A stretch of 64,000 nucleotides of DNA from an uncultured Lachnospiraceae bacterium. Lineage in GTDB: Bacteria > Bacillota > Clostridia > Lachnospirales > Lachnospiraceae. Both the position numbers and the translations under genes were made by a program. The first letter of the stretch is position 1, and every line of letters begins with the position of its first letter. This document shows, in pieces, positions 24,174-33,601 of the stretch. Where the stretch lies: contig CAMEJJ010000004.1 of the NCBI GenBank assembly GCA_945919795.1, positions 62,001 to 126,000 on the forward strand. Reading direction: 5' to 3'. The notes under the pieces are model-generated. The model saw nothing but the letters and a program-made list of their open reading frames with translations. It did not search any database and was not told the DNA's origin.

Positions 24174-25985
24174 TTATTCTTCTGTTTTTTCTTCGGTCTC
24201 TTCCACCAAATTTAATGCAATCTGTAATTCATCTAACTGTTTTTGATCAACCACATCAGGTGCATTGGTCAATAAGCAGCTTGCATCTTTTACCTTAGGG
24301 AATGCAATAACCTCACGGATACTGTCTGCTTTTACCAAAAGCATAACCAATCGGTCAAGACCGTATGCAAGTCCGGCATGCGGTGGCACACCATATTTAA
24401 ATGCATTCAGTAAAAAGCCAAAGCGCTCCCATGCACTTTCTTTTGTAAAGCCTAATACTTCAAACATCTTTTCCTGAATATCGTTCTGATGAATTCTGAC
24501 AGAACCGCCACCTAATTCAACACCGTTTAATACAATGTCATAAGCCTTTGCTCTGACGCGGCCGGGATCGGTATCAATATACTGCCAGTCCTCTTCCATC
24601 GGCATGGTAAAGGGATGATGCATTGCCACAAACCGTTCTTCTTCATCACTCCACTCCAATAACGGAAACTCTACAACCCATAAGAAATTGAACTGATTTT
24701 CATCTATCAATCCCAGTGAATGACCAAGCTCTAAACGAAGTGCACCAAGAACACTCCAAACGATTTTATTGCGGTCTGCCGCAAATAACAATAAGTCACC
24801 TTTTTCGCCATCCATAGCTTTTACCAAAGCATCCAGTTCTTCTTCTGTCATGAATTTGGCAAAGGATGATTTATAGGTACCGTCTTCCAAAACAGCCAGA
24901 TATGCAAGGCCTTTTGCACCGTTTCCTTTTGCAGAATCAACCAGTGCATCAATTTTCTTACGAGGCATACCGGCCTGTCCTTTGACATTGATACCTCTGA
25001 CGGATCCACCTGCTTGTAAAGCGGATGTGAACACACCAAAACCACAGTTTTTAACAACATCGGATACATTGACAAGTTCCATGCCGAAACGGGTATCCGG
25101 TTTATCGGAGCCGTAACGGTCCATTGCATCCTGCCAGGTAATACGCGGCAGGGGAAGCTCCACCTTTAATCCGATTGCTTTCTCACAGACATCGGCAATC
25201 AGTCTTTCATTGATATCCATAACATCTTCCGCGTCAACGAAAGACAACTCCATATCAATCTGGGTAAATTCCGGTTGTCTGTCCGCGCGCAAATCTTCAT
25301 CACGGAAACATTTTGCGATCTGGATATAGCGATCATAACCGGAGCACATCAAAAGCTGTTTAAAAAGCTGCGGTGACTGCGGAAGTGCATAAAAATTACC
25401 GGGATGCACACGGCTGGGAACCAGATAATCTCTAGCACCTTCCGGTGTAGATTTATTTAAAATCGGTGTTTCAATCTCCAAAAAGCCTTCCTTTGTCATA
25501 AAGTCACGGACTTCGGCACAAATTTTACTTCTTAAAATCAGGTTTCTCTGAATATCCGGACGTCTTAGATCCAGATATCTGTATTTTAAGCGGATTTCTT
25601 CTTTGGTCTTGCTGTTTTCTTCAATCGGGAAAGGAGGGGTCTCTGATTCGGAAAGAATCCGTACATCCTCCGCAATAACTTCAATATCGCCGGTTGCAAG
25701 GTTTTCATTAACCGCACCTTCACGCTTGCACACCTTACCAACAACCGCAATTACAAATTCGCTTCGCATTTTCTCTGCTTTTGCAAAGCTTTCACTACCG
25801 CACTTATCTTCTTCAAAAATAATCTGTAAAATACCGCTGCGGTCTCTTAAATCCACAAAAATAATACCGCCTTTATTTCTCTGTTTCGCAACCCATCCCA
25901 TAACGGTAACAGTTTCACCAATGTTAGCATTGCTAACTTCCGTACAACGATGTGTGCGCTTTAATCCTTTCATTGATTCTGCCAT
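24174..25985 (-). CDS. aspS: Aspartyl-tRNA synthetase
   Basis: 603-aa class II synthetase of the bacterial type. It has an N-terminal OB-fold anticodon domain (about 15-105), the catalytic core with SPQLFKQLLM and FRDEDLRADRQPEFTQID, a GAD insertion domain (about 290-410) and the motif 3 GLAYGLDRLVMLL. It charges tRNA-Asp, and non-discriminating forms also charge tRNA-Asn. AGGAGG is 7 nt before the ATG. hisS lies upstream in the same orientation, a common Firmicutes pairing. Confidence 0.97.
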   Translation of the reverse strand: MAESMKGLKRTHRCTEVSNANIGETVTVMGWVAKQRNKGGIIFVDLRDRSGILQIIFEEDKCGSESFAKAEKMRSEFVIAVVGKVCKREGAVNENLATGDIEVIAEDVRILSESETPPFPIEENSKTKEEIRLKYRYLDLRRPDIQRNLILRSKICAEVRDFMTKEGFLEIETPILNKSTPEGARDYLVPSRVHPGNFYALPQSPQLFKQLLMCSGYDRYIQIAKCFRDEDLRADRQPEFTQIDMELSFVDAEDVMDINERLIADVCEKAIGLKVELPLPRITWQDAMDRYGSDKPDTRFGMELVNVSDVVKNCGFGVFTSALQAGGSVRGINVKGQAGMPRKKIDALVDSAKGNGAKGLAYLAVLEDGTYKSSFAKFMTEEELDALVKAMDGEKGDLLLFAADRNKIVWSVLGALRLELGHSLGLIDENQFNFLWVVEFPLLEWSDEEERFVAMHHPFTMPMEEDWQYIDTDPGRVRAKAYDIVLNGVELGGGSVRIHQNDIQEKMFEVLGFTKESAWERFGFLLNAFKYGVPPHAGLAYGLDRLVMLLVKADSIREVIAFPKVKDASCLLTNAPDVVDQKQLDELQIALNLVEETEEKTEE

Positions 25986-26098
25986 TTTACTGCCTCCTGA
26001 AGTATTATTAGGATAAAATTACATGAAATCCATCATATAAATCATTATGAAAAACTATTATGAAAAACCATTACAAAAATAACTACATACAAAAACCT

Positions 26099-27361
26099 CT
26101 ACATCTTAAGAGGATTTTTATAAAAATCTTCAAATTCTTCATATCCCTCTTCCATAAGCTGCTGCTTCTGGAATTTTTTATTTTTGTTCATGCGCACAAC
26201 CAAAACCTGCTTACCGGCAGCTCTTTCTTCCTGCGCTTTTGCAATGACTTTGCATAAATCCTGTGTGGAAATTCCCTTTTCAACAAGATATGCAACCTTC
26301 TTTGCCTGATCCGGAATTTGGAAGTTTTCATCCATCAGAATGGTAATGATACGTTCAAATCCGATCGAAAATCCACATGCCGGCGTATCCTGACCCGTAA
26401 AACGTCCAACCATCTTGTCATAACGGCCGCCACCTGCCACGGAACTGCCAAATTGCGGCATTTCAATTTCAAAGATAGTTCCGGTATAGTAAGACATACC
26501 TCTTACCAATGTCGGATCAAAAACAATTTCAAAATCCGTATCTACCGTTGCAGAAACACTTTCTTTGATCTCGGTCAAATTCTGAACTACATCCTTTTCT
26601 AAACAGTCACCCAAAGTCTCACCCAGATATGCAATTCCGTCTTCTGCATTCTCGATTCCTTCAAACAATGCCATATATTTATCAACCTTAATCTGATCAA
26701 AACCGTTGGCAACCAGATCTTCTTTGACACCGTCTTTTCCAATCTTGTCCATTTTATCCAGAATAATGAATACCGTATCCAGTTCTTCATCCGAAAAACC
26801 TGCATAAACTGCCATCGCCTTTAAGATTCTTCTTTCATTGATACGAACCTTAAAACCGGAAAAGCCAAGTTTTCCAAGTGTTGTGGTAGTAGCTAAAATC
26901 AATTCAATTTCTGCTAAATTGCTCGGTTCTCCAAGAATGTCGATATCACACTGGACAAACTGTCTGAAACGACCTTTCTGCGGTCTGTCAGCGCGCCATA
27001 CACTTCCCATCTGCAGAGCCTTAAACGGTTTGGGAAGTACTGCTGCATTGTTGGAATAATATCTTGCTAGAGGAAGCGTCAAATCATAACGCAGACCTCC
27101 GTCCACCAGGTCAGCTTCACTCTCTGCCGTTGCAAGATTCAGCTTGTCGCCTCGTTTCATAATTTTAAAAATCAGTTTTTCATTTTCACCACCCTGTTTA
27201 CTCGAAAGATTTTCAATCGATTCCACGCAGGGTGTCTCAATCGGTGTAAAACCGAATTTACGATAATTTTCTTTGATTACCGCCATGACATAATCACGAA
27301 TCTGCATTTCTGACGGCAATACATCTTTCATTCCGGTTACGGGTTTCTTATTTAAAGCCAT
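26099..27361 (-). CDS. hisS: Histidyl-tRNA synthetase
   Basis: 420-aa class II synthetase. Motif 2 lies around MGSVWRADRPQKGRFRQF, histidine-specific signatures are LVRGMSYYTG and GGGRYDKMVGRF, and motif 3 is ACGFSIGFERI. The C-terminal anticodon-binding domain spans about 325-420. No T-box leader was seen; the 76-nt upstream gap is too short for one. Confidence 0.96.
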   Translation of the reverse strand: MALNKKPVTGMKDVLPSEMQIRDYVMAVIKENYRKFGFTPIETPCVESIENLSSKQGGENEKLIFKIMKRGDKLNLATAESEADLVDGGLRYDLTLPLARYYSNNAAVLPKPFKALQMGSVWRADRPQKGRFRQFVQCDIDILGEPSNLAEIELILATTTTLGKLGFSGFKVRINERRILKAMAVYAGFSDEELDTVFIILDKMDKIGKDGVKEDLVANGFDQIKVDKYMALFEGIENAEDGIAYLGETLGDCLEKDVVQNLTEIKESVSATVDTDFEIVFDPTLVRGMSYYTGTIFEIEMPQFGSSVAGGGRYDKMVGRFTGQDTPACGFSIGFERIITILMDENFQIPDQAKKVAYLVEKGISTQDLCKVIAKAQEERAAGKQVLVVRMNKNKKFQKQQLMEEGYEEFEDFYKNPLKM

Positions 27362-27437
27362 AATCTGTCCTCTTTCTGTTTTTTACCAACCATATTCTAC
27401 AACGTTTTAACAGATACCACAAGTAAAAACGGGGATT

Positions 27438-29939
27438 TTATATCGTACCAAATCCACAACCGGTCTGAGCCGCTTTTAACAAATCCCTGCGGGATGAAAT
27501 CCCCAATTTTGTAAAAATATTTTTCAATGAGCTCTTGACTGTATTTTCACTGATGAATAACTGTGCCGAAATCTGTTTGTTGCTCAAACCATCCATCGCC
27601 AGAATGGCAATATCATTTTCTCTTTTTGTCAAAGTTGGGAAAACTCCCGTGAAGCCTTTTTCATTTAAATTCCGTTTTATGGTTGTCATCTTTCTGCACA
27701 TGACAATCATATCTTTATATCTTTCATCTTCTTCCGACAGTTCCTGAAGCGGCTTCATCATCCACTGTCCATACCGGGCATACAGCATAACAGGCCAGAA
27801 ACCGACCAGTTGTGTACAGTTTCTGATATACTGCTTTGCATCCTCAATTCTTCCTAATGAAGCGGATGCAGATGCAAAAACAAGATTTAAAGTTCCTTCC
27901 GTAAATTTGGAAGGATAATCCTTCAGGCTCGAAAGCATCAGTCCTCTATATGATAAAATCTGCTTATAGTTCTCATGGTGCAATGCGATGGATGCACGTA
28001 GCATATAAGAATAAGCTTCTGTCTGCGGCATGATTTCCTGTGGTGTCTCTTCAAGATTCTCGATCCATTCTCCCAGATACTGCGGATACTGAACATTCAC
28101 ATAGAAAAACGCTTCACACATATCGACCGTATATGCAAGCGGCGAATTATCACGACCTCTTTGCAGTACCAGTTCAATCATGGAAGACATATTTTTTTTG
28201 ATGGAATCCATATCTCCATACATATATGCAATCTGCGACAGTAAATAATAGGCACTGATTTCATAGCAGACAAGGTCATGCTTTCGAAACAACCGTAATG
28301 CATCATGACACAGCAGTTCCGCTTCTTCAAACTCTGCCATATAGTAAGACTTTTCTGCTTTTGCCAGTTCTATCATTCCATCCATGGAAAAAACAGCATG
28401 ATGATGTAATTCTTCAAACTGCTGTTCCATTTGCGTAATCATCACATCCGGATTGCCACCGGCATAAAACATATGTAACAAAGAAGGATTCCCGAAATTT
28501 CGGGGCACATTCCGGTCTACACTCGGCAGTTCTTTTTCCGAATACTCAAATGCCTTTTTTAAGTAAACAAGCATTTCCTCCTGATTGTTAAAGGCATTCT
28601 GATAGAGAAAGAAATAATAAGCCTTCCAAAGATAATTCTGATCCTCTTTCGCCAGCTTAATCTGTTTCATAATCCGCTCAAACATCACCCGACAACGATA
28701 AAGACGCTCTTTTTCTCCATAATTATAAAAACGCCACATAAACAAAATCAGACTCAGCGGATAATCTTCAAACAAAGACCCCGGGCAGTGATCAAAGCAC
28801 TGGATAAACAACTCTCTGTCTTCCGCTTCCGAACAAATAGTTTCATACAATTCCATCGTTCTTAAAACGCCCTCATAGTTTCCTGCTTTTTCGTACCATG
28901 CAAGCGCTTTATTATAATCCCTTTGCTCAATATAATATTCTGCCATTCGCTCATAGCGAATACACTTTTCCACAAGACTGAGTTTTTCAAAATGATGTCT
29001 GATGCAGTCCATGAAAATGGTATGAATATGATACATTTCTGTTTCACTGTCATAACTGATAAAGGCATGATTCTGCATTAATTCCTGTAAAAACGGTCCG
29101 CTGTCTTCGCCAAAATTAAAGAAATCAGCCTGTTCCTTACTAAAATCCTGAATTTCCAGCAAAAAGGAAAGAAAATGCTGGGTATTTTTCGAGCAGGATT
29201 CGTAAACAACCCGATTGACCAGATGCTCCATATCCGCACAGCTATCACTTTTCCCTGTTCTTAAATAGTTTAAGACCGAAACATAAATCATGGAAATCCA
29301 TCCCTCTGATTTCTCATATAGTTCCTTCAAAGCATCTTTATTTTTAATTAAATCCGGAGAAAGATCAAACAATTTCAAATACGCAGGCACGTCTTCTCTT
29401 CGAAGTCTAAGGTCATCAGATGTGATCCGGTTAATTTTTCCCGTTATAAAAGCAATGTTTTCCTCATCAAACACCTGTTTTTGCGAAATAATGATTAAGT
29501 GAAAAAAGGATGCAAATTCCCTGGTGATAAATTGGAAAAAATCTCCGGTCTGTGGGCTTTGAATCAAGTGATAATCATCAAACACAAGCGTGACCGGTCC
29601 CTGTTTTAATACATCTCCAAATGCTTTTGCAAAACTGTCTCTTTGCGCACCTTCAGAGGGAAAAGGCCATTTTTCCAATTGACCGGCAATCTCGGAATCA
29701 GCAAACATCATACGACAAAAAGAGACCCATGTACGGACATAATCACGGTCATAAATGTTTATCCAGACGACAGGCATCTGCACCCGTTCACAGAAAGTCC
29801 TGATAGCCACGGTTTTTCCATATCCGGTCGGAGCAACAACAATTGTAATGGTCTTATGGGCACAATCATCCAAAGCGTGTCTTAAACGCTCTGAAATAAA
29901 TGTCCTGTTCTCTTTTTCTTTTTGCAAAAATGTGTCCAT
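27438..29939 (-). CDS. MalT-like LuxR-family ATP-dependent regulator
   Basis: 833-aa STAND-type transcriptional regulator. Walker A APTGYGKT is at 36-43 and LVFDDYHLI is the Walker B-like segment. A long helical, TPR-like sensor region (about 330-740) precedes a C-terminal LuxR helix-turn-helix (LTKRENDIAILAMDGLSNK...SENTVKSSLKNIFTKLGI). Such proteins bind a small inducer and ATP, then activate promoters; the inducer is unknown here. It lies 33 nt after the MarR-family gene and is probably cotranscribed with it. Confidence 0.85.
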   Translation of the reverse strand: MDTFLQKEKENRTFISERLRHALDDCAHKTITIVVAPTGYGKTVAIRTFCERVQMPVVWINIYDRDYVRTWVSFCRMMFADSEIAGQLEKWPFPSEGAQRDSFAKAFGDVLKQGPVTLVFDDYHLIQSPQTGDFFQFITREFASFFHLIIISQKQVFDEENIAFITGKINRITSDDLRLRREDVPAYLKLFDLSPDLIKNKDALKELYEKSEGWISMIYVSVLNYLRTGKSDSCADMEHLVNRVVYESCSKNTQHFLSFLLEIQDFSKEQADFFNFGEDSGPFLQELMQNHAFISYDSETEMYHIHTIFMDCIRHHFEKLSLVEKCIRYERMAEYYIEQRDYNKALAWYEKAGNYEGVLRTMELYETICSEAEDRELFIQCFDHCPGSLFEDYPLSLILFMWRFYNYGEKERLYRCRVMFERIMKQIKLAKEDQNYLWKAYYFFLYQNAFNNQEEMLVYLKKAFEYSEKELPSVDRNVPRNFGNPSLLHMFYAGGNPDVMITQMEQQFEELHHHAVFSMDGMIELAKAEKSYYMAEFEEAELLCHDALRLFRKHDLVCYEISAYYLLSQIAYMYGDMDSIKKNMSSMIELVLQRGRDNSPLAYTVDMCEAFFYVNVQYPQYLGEWIENLEETPQEIMPQTEAYSYMLRASIALHHENYKQILSYRGLMLSSLKDYPSKFTEGTLNLVFASASASLGRIEDAKQYIRNCTQLVGFWPVMLYARYGQWMMKPLQELSEEDERYKDMIVMCRKMTTIKRNLNEKGFTGVFPTLTKRENDIAILAMDGLSNKQISAQLFISENTVKSSLKNIFTKLGISSRRDLLKAAQTGCGFGTI

Positions 29940-29972
29940 ATGCTTTCCTCATGTATGATGATCAGATAAACA

Positions 29973-30437
29973 TTACAAAATGTGTTTTAACTCAATTTCC
30001 GGCATCAGTTCCTCTGCCGTCGTATTCAAAATTCTGACAAGTTCATCTACTTCTTCTTTACTGAATCTCTCCTGCACCCGTTTTAACACAGTGTCCATAT
30101 AAGTATAACTGATATTGTAATAATCCATATATTTCTCTGTGGGAACCAGATGATACTCTCTCTTGTCATCCTCAGACTGCCTTTTTTCGAGATATCCCTT
30201 TTTAATCAGGTTATTAACTTTGTATGCAGCATTTGGTGATGAGATATTCGCCACCTTTGCAAACTCTGCTACAGTAGGATGGTCCAATGCATAAATAATC
30301 TCCATACAAAACGTTTCCACCGTTGTCAGTGTCGCTTCACGATTCAATATTTTTTCAAACACCTTTTGATAAAAATGTAATTTAAATTTCATATATACAG
30401 CACTAAAAGCATTCTGCAACATAGTGTCTTGATTCAT
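29973..30437 (-). CDS. MarR-family regulator, FabT-like candidate
   Basis: 154-aa winged-helix repressor. The helix-turn-helix is around TVAEFAKVANISSPNAAYKVNNLIKKGYLEK and the wing around SEDDKREYHLVPT. It lies beyond the end of the fatty acid operon with its own promoter, suggesting a FabT-like role in repressing that operon; this is inference from position and family. I prefer the ATG at 30437, 11 nt after AGGAG, over the upstream ATG at 30458, which lacks a ribosome site. Confidence 0.8.
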   Translation of the reverse strand: MNQDTMLQNAFSAVYMKFKLHFYQKVFEKILNREATLTTVETFCMEIIYALDHPTVAEFAKVANISSPNAAYKVNNLIKKGYLEKRQSEDDKREYHLVPTEKYMDYYNISYTYMDTVLKRVQERFSKEEVDELVRILNTTAEELMPEIELKHIL

Positions 30438-30518
30438 GACGTATTCATCTCCTATCATTCCATAAATGATTTCATCAATTATTTCCGATATTTTTCTTAA
30501 ATTCTTTGTCTATGTGAA

Positions 30519-30547
30519 AGTATAGCAGACATCCCTTTTATTTGCAA
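30519..30547 (-). promoter_or_regulatory. Promoter of the MarR-family gene
   Basis: On the minus strand, -35 TTGCAA (30542-30547) and -10 TATACT (30519-30524) with a 17-nt spacer and an extended TGC. Confidence 0.65.
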
Positions 30548-30607
30548 AACCCTAATCTGATATTCTATCCTCTTATCGGATTGGTTATCGGAAATATTAC
30601 ACAGTAT

Positions 30608-30700
30608 TATTAAAATGCCCGATTTCAAAACTCAGACTTCGTCTTCAGACACTTGAAACCGGGCATTTCTTTTTGTTTGCTTATGCCACTAAGAAAGGCA
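30608..30700. repeat. Truncated copy 4 of the long hairpin repeat (fabF 3' end)
   Basis: This carries the same core as the other copies in inverted orientation: stem AAATGCCCGATTTCAA / TTGAAACCGGGCATTT (one mismatch) around AGAC-TTC-GTCT. One middle arm (TTTGCTTATGCCACTAAGAAAGGC) lies on the fabF side and the other arm is missing. It begins 4 nt after the fabF stop and probably serves as the terminator of the fatty acid operon. Confidence 0.75.
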
Positions 30701-30703
30701 AAT

Positions 30704-31936
30704 TTATTCACATTTTTTCAATACAATACTTGCATTATGTCCGCCAAAACCAAGTGAGTTTGACATTGCCACATTGACGGTGGCTTTTCTCATGGTGTTT
30801 GGTACAATATCCAGATCACACTCTTCATCCGATACCTGATAGTTGATGGTCGGAAGTACCGTATCCTGCTGTACGCTTAATGCTGTTAAAATTGCTTCAA
30901 CAGCTCCGCTGGCACCAAGCAGATGACCGGTCATGGATTTTGTAGAACTGATCATCAGTTTGTCTGCGGCATCTCCAAATGCAGTCTTAACCGCCAGGGT
31001 TTCACTCTTATCGTTCAAAACCGTAGATGTTCCGTGTGCATTGATATAATTTACTTCTTTAGGCTGAACCTTTGCTTCTTCCATGGCCTTTTGCATACAT
31101 TTTGCAGCCATGCTTCCGTCGGAAATCGGTGCTGTTACATGATTGGCATCACAGGTGGAACCGTAACCGACAATCTCACAATATATGTGCGCGCCTCTCT
31201 TCTTTGCATGCTCATACTCTTCTAAAACAAGCACGCCCGCGCCTTCACCCATGACAAATCCACTGCGTTCTTTATCAAAAGGAATAGATGCGCGGTTCGG
31301 ATCATCGCCAAAATGTAATGCATTCATGGAAGTAAATCCGCCAATACCAAGTTCCGTAATGGAAGCTTCCGAACCACCACACATCATGACATCATGGTAT
31401 CCGTCCTTGATCTGACGGAACGCATCACCAATAGCGTTGGTTCCGCTTGCGCATGCTGTCACAACAGAAGTGCAAATTCCTTGAAAACCGTATTTTATTG
31501 CCAGATGTCCTGCTGCCATATTGACAATTGCCATCGGAATAAAATGGGGTGAAATCCTATCAAAGCCCTTTTCCTGTCCACGTAAGGTTTCTCTCTGAAT
31601 GGTTGAAATACCACCAATTCCACTCGAAAAAATAATACCACAGCGTCCGGAATCTTCTGTTTCCATATCCAAACCGGAATCCTCAAACGCTTCCTTTGCT
31701 GCAGCCAAAGCGTAAATACAAAAATCATCTAACTTTCTGGCTTCTGCTTTTGTAAAATAATCTTCCAACGGAAAATCTTTTACCTCGGCAGCCAGTTTCA
31801 CTTTATGTGTTTCTGTATCATAATGCGTAATGGGAGCAATTCCGCAAACACCCTGTTTTGCAGCCTCCCAGGTAGAAGATACATTGTTTCCGATTGGTGT
31901 GACTGCTCCTAATCCTGTGATTACTACTTTTCTCAT
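30704..31936 (-). CDS. fabF: Beta-ketoacyl-ACP synthase II
   Basis: 410-aa condensing enzyme that elongates acyl-ACP with malonyl-ACP. The catalytic triad is visible as the VTACASGTNAIG cysteine, the NAHGTST histidine and the TGHLLGASGA histidine. The start at 31936 (MRKVVITGLG) overlaps the fabG stop as ATGA, with GGAGG 9 nt upstream; a longer frame from 31960 overlaps fabG needlessly. It is the last gene of the fatty acid operon. Confidence 0.96.
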   Translation of the reverse strand: MRKVVITGLGAVTPIGNNVSSTWEAAKQGVCGIAPITHYDTETHKVKLAAEVKDFPLEDYFTKAEARKLDDFCIYALAAAKEAFEDSGLDMETEDSGRCGIIFSSGIGGISTIQRETLRGQEKGFDRISPHFIPMAIVNMAAGHLAIKYGFQGICTSVVTACASGTNAIGDAFRQIKDGYHDVMMCGGSEASITELGIGGFTSMNALHFGDDPNRASIPFDKERSGFVMGEGAGVLVLEEYEHAKKRGAHIYCEIVGYGSTCDANHVTAPISDGSMAAKCMQKAMEEAKVQPKEVNYINAHGTSTVLNDKSETLAVKTAFGDAADKLMISSTKSMTGHLLGASGAVEAILTALSVQQDTVLPTINYQVSDEECDLDIVPNTMRKATVNVAMSNSLGFGGHNASIVLKKCE

Positions 31937-32676
31937 ATCGCCATTCCTCCATCTACACAAAATACCTGTCCGGTAATATATTTTGCCTTATCACTTGCCA
32001 AAAACGAAACCATATTTGCGATATCTTCCGGTTTTCCCATCTCCTGCATCGGTATGCCTTTTAAAATTGCTTCCTTTGCATCGTCCGGCAGTTTTTTTGT
32101 CATATCGGTTTCAATCATTCCTGGAGCAATGGCATTGACTGTAATTTTTCTGGATGCCAGCTCTCTTGCCAGTGATTTTGTCATTCCGATGACACCGGCC
32201 TTACTTGCCGCATAATTTACCTGTCCGGCATTTCCCATGACACCGACAACCGAACTCATATTGATAATGCGTCCCTTTTTTGCACGAAGCATCATCTTAG
32301 AAACACCACGCATCATGTAAAAAGTTCCTTTTAAATTGGTGTCGATGACTGCATCAAGTTCCTCGTCCTTCATACGCATCAGTACATTATCCCGGGTAAT
32401 ACCTGCATTATTTACCAAAACGGCAACCGGTCCTTCTCCGAATTCAACCGCTTTGTCAATCAGTTTTGTACATTCCTCCGAAGAACTGATATCGGCCTGT
32501 ACCATACATACATTGGCGCCTTCTGCCTCACACAGTCTTTTGGTTTCCAAAGCAGCCTCCTGTCCTGACTGATAATTGAAAACAATATCATATCCGTCTT
32601 TTGCAAGCTGTATACAGACAGCTCTTCCAATTCCTCTGCTTGCACCGGTTACCAGTGCGATTTCTCTCTTACTCAT
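31933..32676 (-). CDS. fabG: 3-oxoacyl-ACP reductase
   Basis: 247-aa short-chain dehydrogenase that reduces 3-oxoacyl-ACP with NADPH. The cofactor loop is TGASRGIG, the active site has Ser in NMSSVVG and the YAASKAG Tyr-Lys pair, and the C-terminus is GQVFCVDGG. I start at ATG 32676, since the two-residue longer start is a TTG. It overlaps the end of fabD by 8 nt. Confidence 0.95.
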   Translation of the reverse strand: MSKREIALVTGASRGIGRAVCIQLAKDGYDIVFNYQSGQEAALETKRLCEAEGANVCMVQADISSSEECTKLIDKAVEFGEGPVAVLVNNAGITRDNVLMRMKDEELDAVIDTNLKGTFYMMRGVSKMMLRAKKGRIINMSSVVGVMGNAGQVNYAASKAGVIGMTKSLARELASRKITVNAIAPGMIETDMTKKLPDDAKEAILKGIPMQEMGKPEDIANMVSFLASDKAKYITGQVFCVDGGMAI

Positions 32677-33601
32677 TTTCAATCACCTTTCTAAAATCAT
32701 CTACCGTATCGATGCTGCTCACCGTAACATCCGCTCCCATTGCTTTCGCCGTCTTCTTTAAAAATCCTGCCATGGCATTTCCGGGTCCGATTTCAATAAA
32801 ATGGTCATATCCTGCCTCAATCAGGGTGCGAAGGTCGTCTTCTAAGTGAACGCCGTTTTGTACCTGCATAACCAACAGTTTTTTGATATCATCATCCGGT
32901 CCGATCCAATTGCCTGTCACATTGGTTACAACCGGAATGGCAGGTGGCAAAAATGCCATATCTTTGAAATATTCCTCTAACGCATCTCCGGCCGGTTTCA
33001 TATAATGCGTATGAAACGGTCCGCTAACGTTCAGACGAATGCATCTTTTTGCACCCATCTGCTTTAACTCTTCTTCCATATTGGAAACAGCCACTTCGTC
33101 TCCGCAGATAACCGTCTGACCGGGACAGTTAAAATTGGTTGCCGTAACAAAACCTTCTCCGGTGTAAGAACGACATGCCTTATCTATCACATCTCCCGCG
33201 AGTCCTAAAACAGCACTCATACTGCAGCTTAAGCCCTGTGCAGCTTCCATCATAACTTTTCCACGGTAGCTTACCAGACGGACATAAGATTCAGCATCAA
33301 ATACACCTGCCGCATGTAAAGCTCCATACTCTCCTAAACTCAGTCCGCATGCCGCATCCGGCACAATCCCGTTTTCTTTTAAAAGCATGGTGATTCCTGC
33401 AGCAAAGGCAGCCATACAGGCCTGTGTATTTTCTGTTTTTGACAATTCTTCCAATGGTCCCTCATGCATGAGTGCTTTCAGATTTTTCTCGGAAGATACG
33501 CTATCGACAAAATTCCGATAACTTTCATACTCTTCATAAAAATCCTTGCCCATCCCTACATGCTGACTTCCTTGTCCGGCATATAAAAATACTGTTTTCA
33601 T
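32669..33601 (-). CDS. fabD: Malonyl-CoA:ACP transacylase
   Basis: 310-aa acyltransferase that loads malonyl groups onto acyl carrier protein. Landmarks are GQGSQHVGMG at the N-terminus, the nucleophile serine in GLSLGEYGAL (the usual GHSLG histidine is leucine here, a variant seen in other Firmicutes as far as I recall) and the GPFHT histidine. It overlaps the gene before it by 4 nt and fabG by 8 nt. Confidence 0.95.
   Translation of the reverse strand: MKTVFLYAGQGSQHVGMGKDFYEEYESYRNFVDSVSSEKNLKALMHEGPLEELSKTENTQACMAAFAAGITMLLKENGIVPDAACGLSLGEYGALHAAGVFDAESYVRLVSYRGKVMMEAAQGLSCSMSAVLGLAGDVIDKACRSYTGEGFVTATNFNCPGQTVICGDEVAVSNMEEELKQMGAKRCIRLNVSGPFHTHYMKPAGDALEEYFKDMAFLPPAIPVVTNVTGNWIGPDDDIKKLLVMQVQNGVHLEDDLRTLIEAGYDHFIEIGPGNAMAGFLKKTAKAMGADVTVSSIDTVDDFRKVIENE

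Noticed and set aside
24174-25985. Minus- and plus-strand shadow frames inside aspS and other long genes
   Set aside because: They overlap motif-complete genes in other frames and have no ribosome sites.
27362-27437. T-box leader before hisS
   Set aside because: The 76-nt gap is too short and lacks a T-box sequence or terminator.
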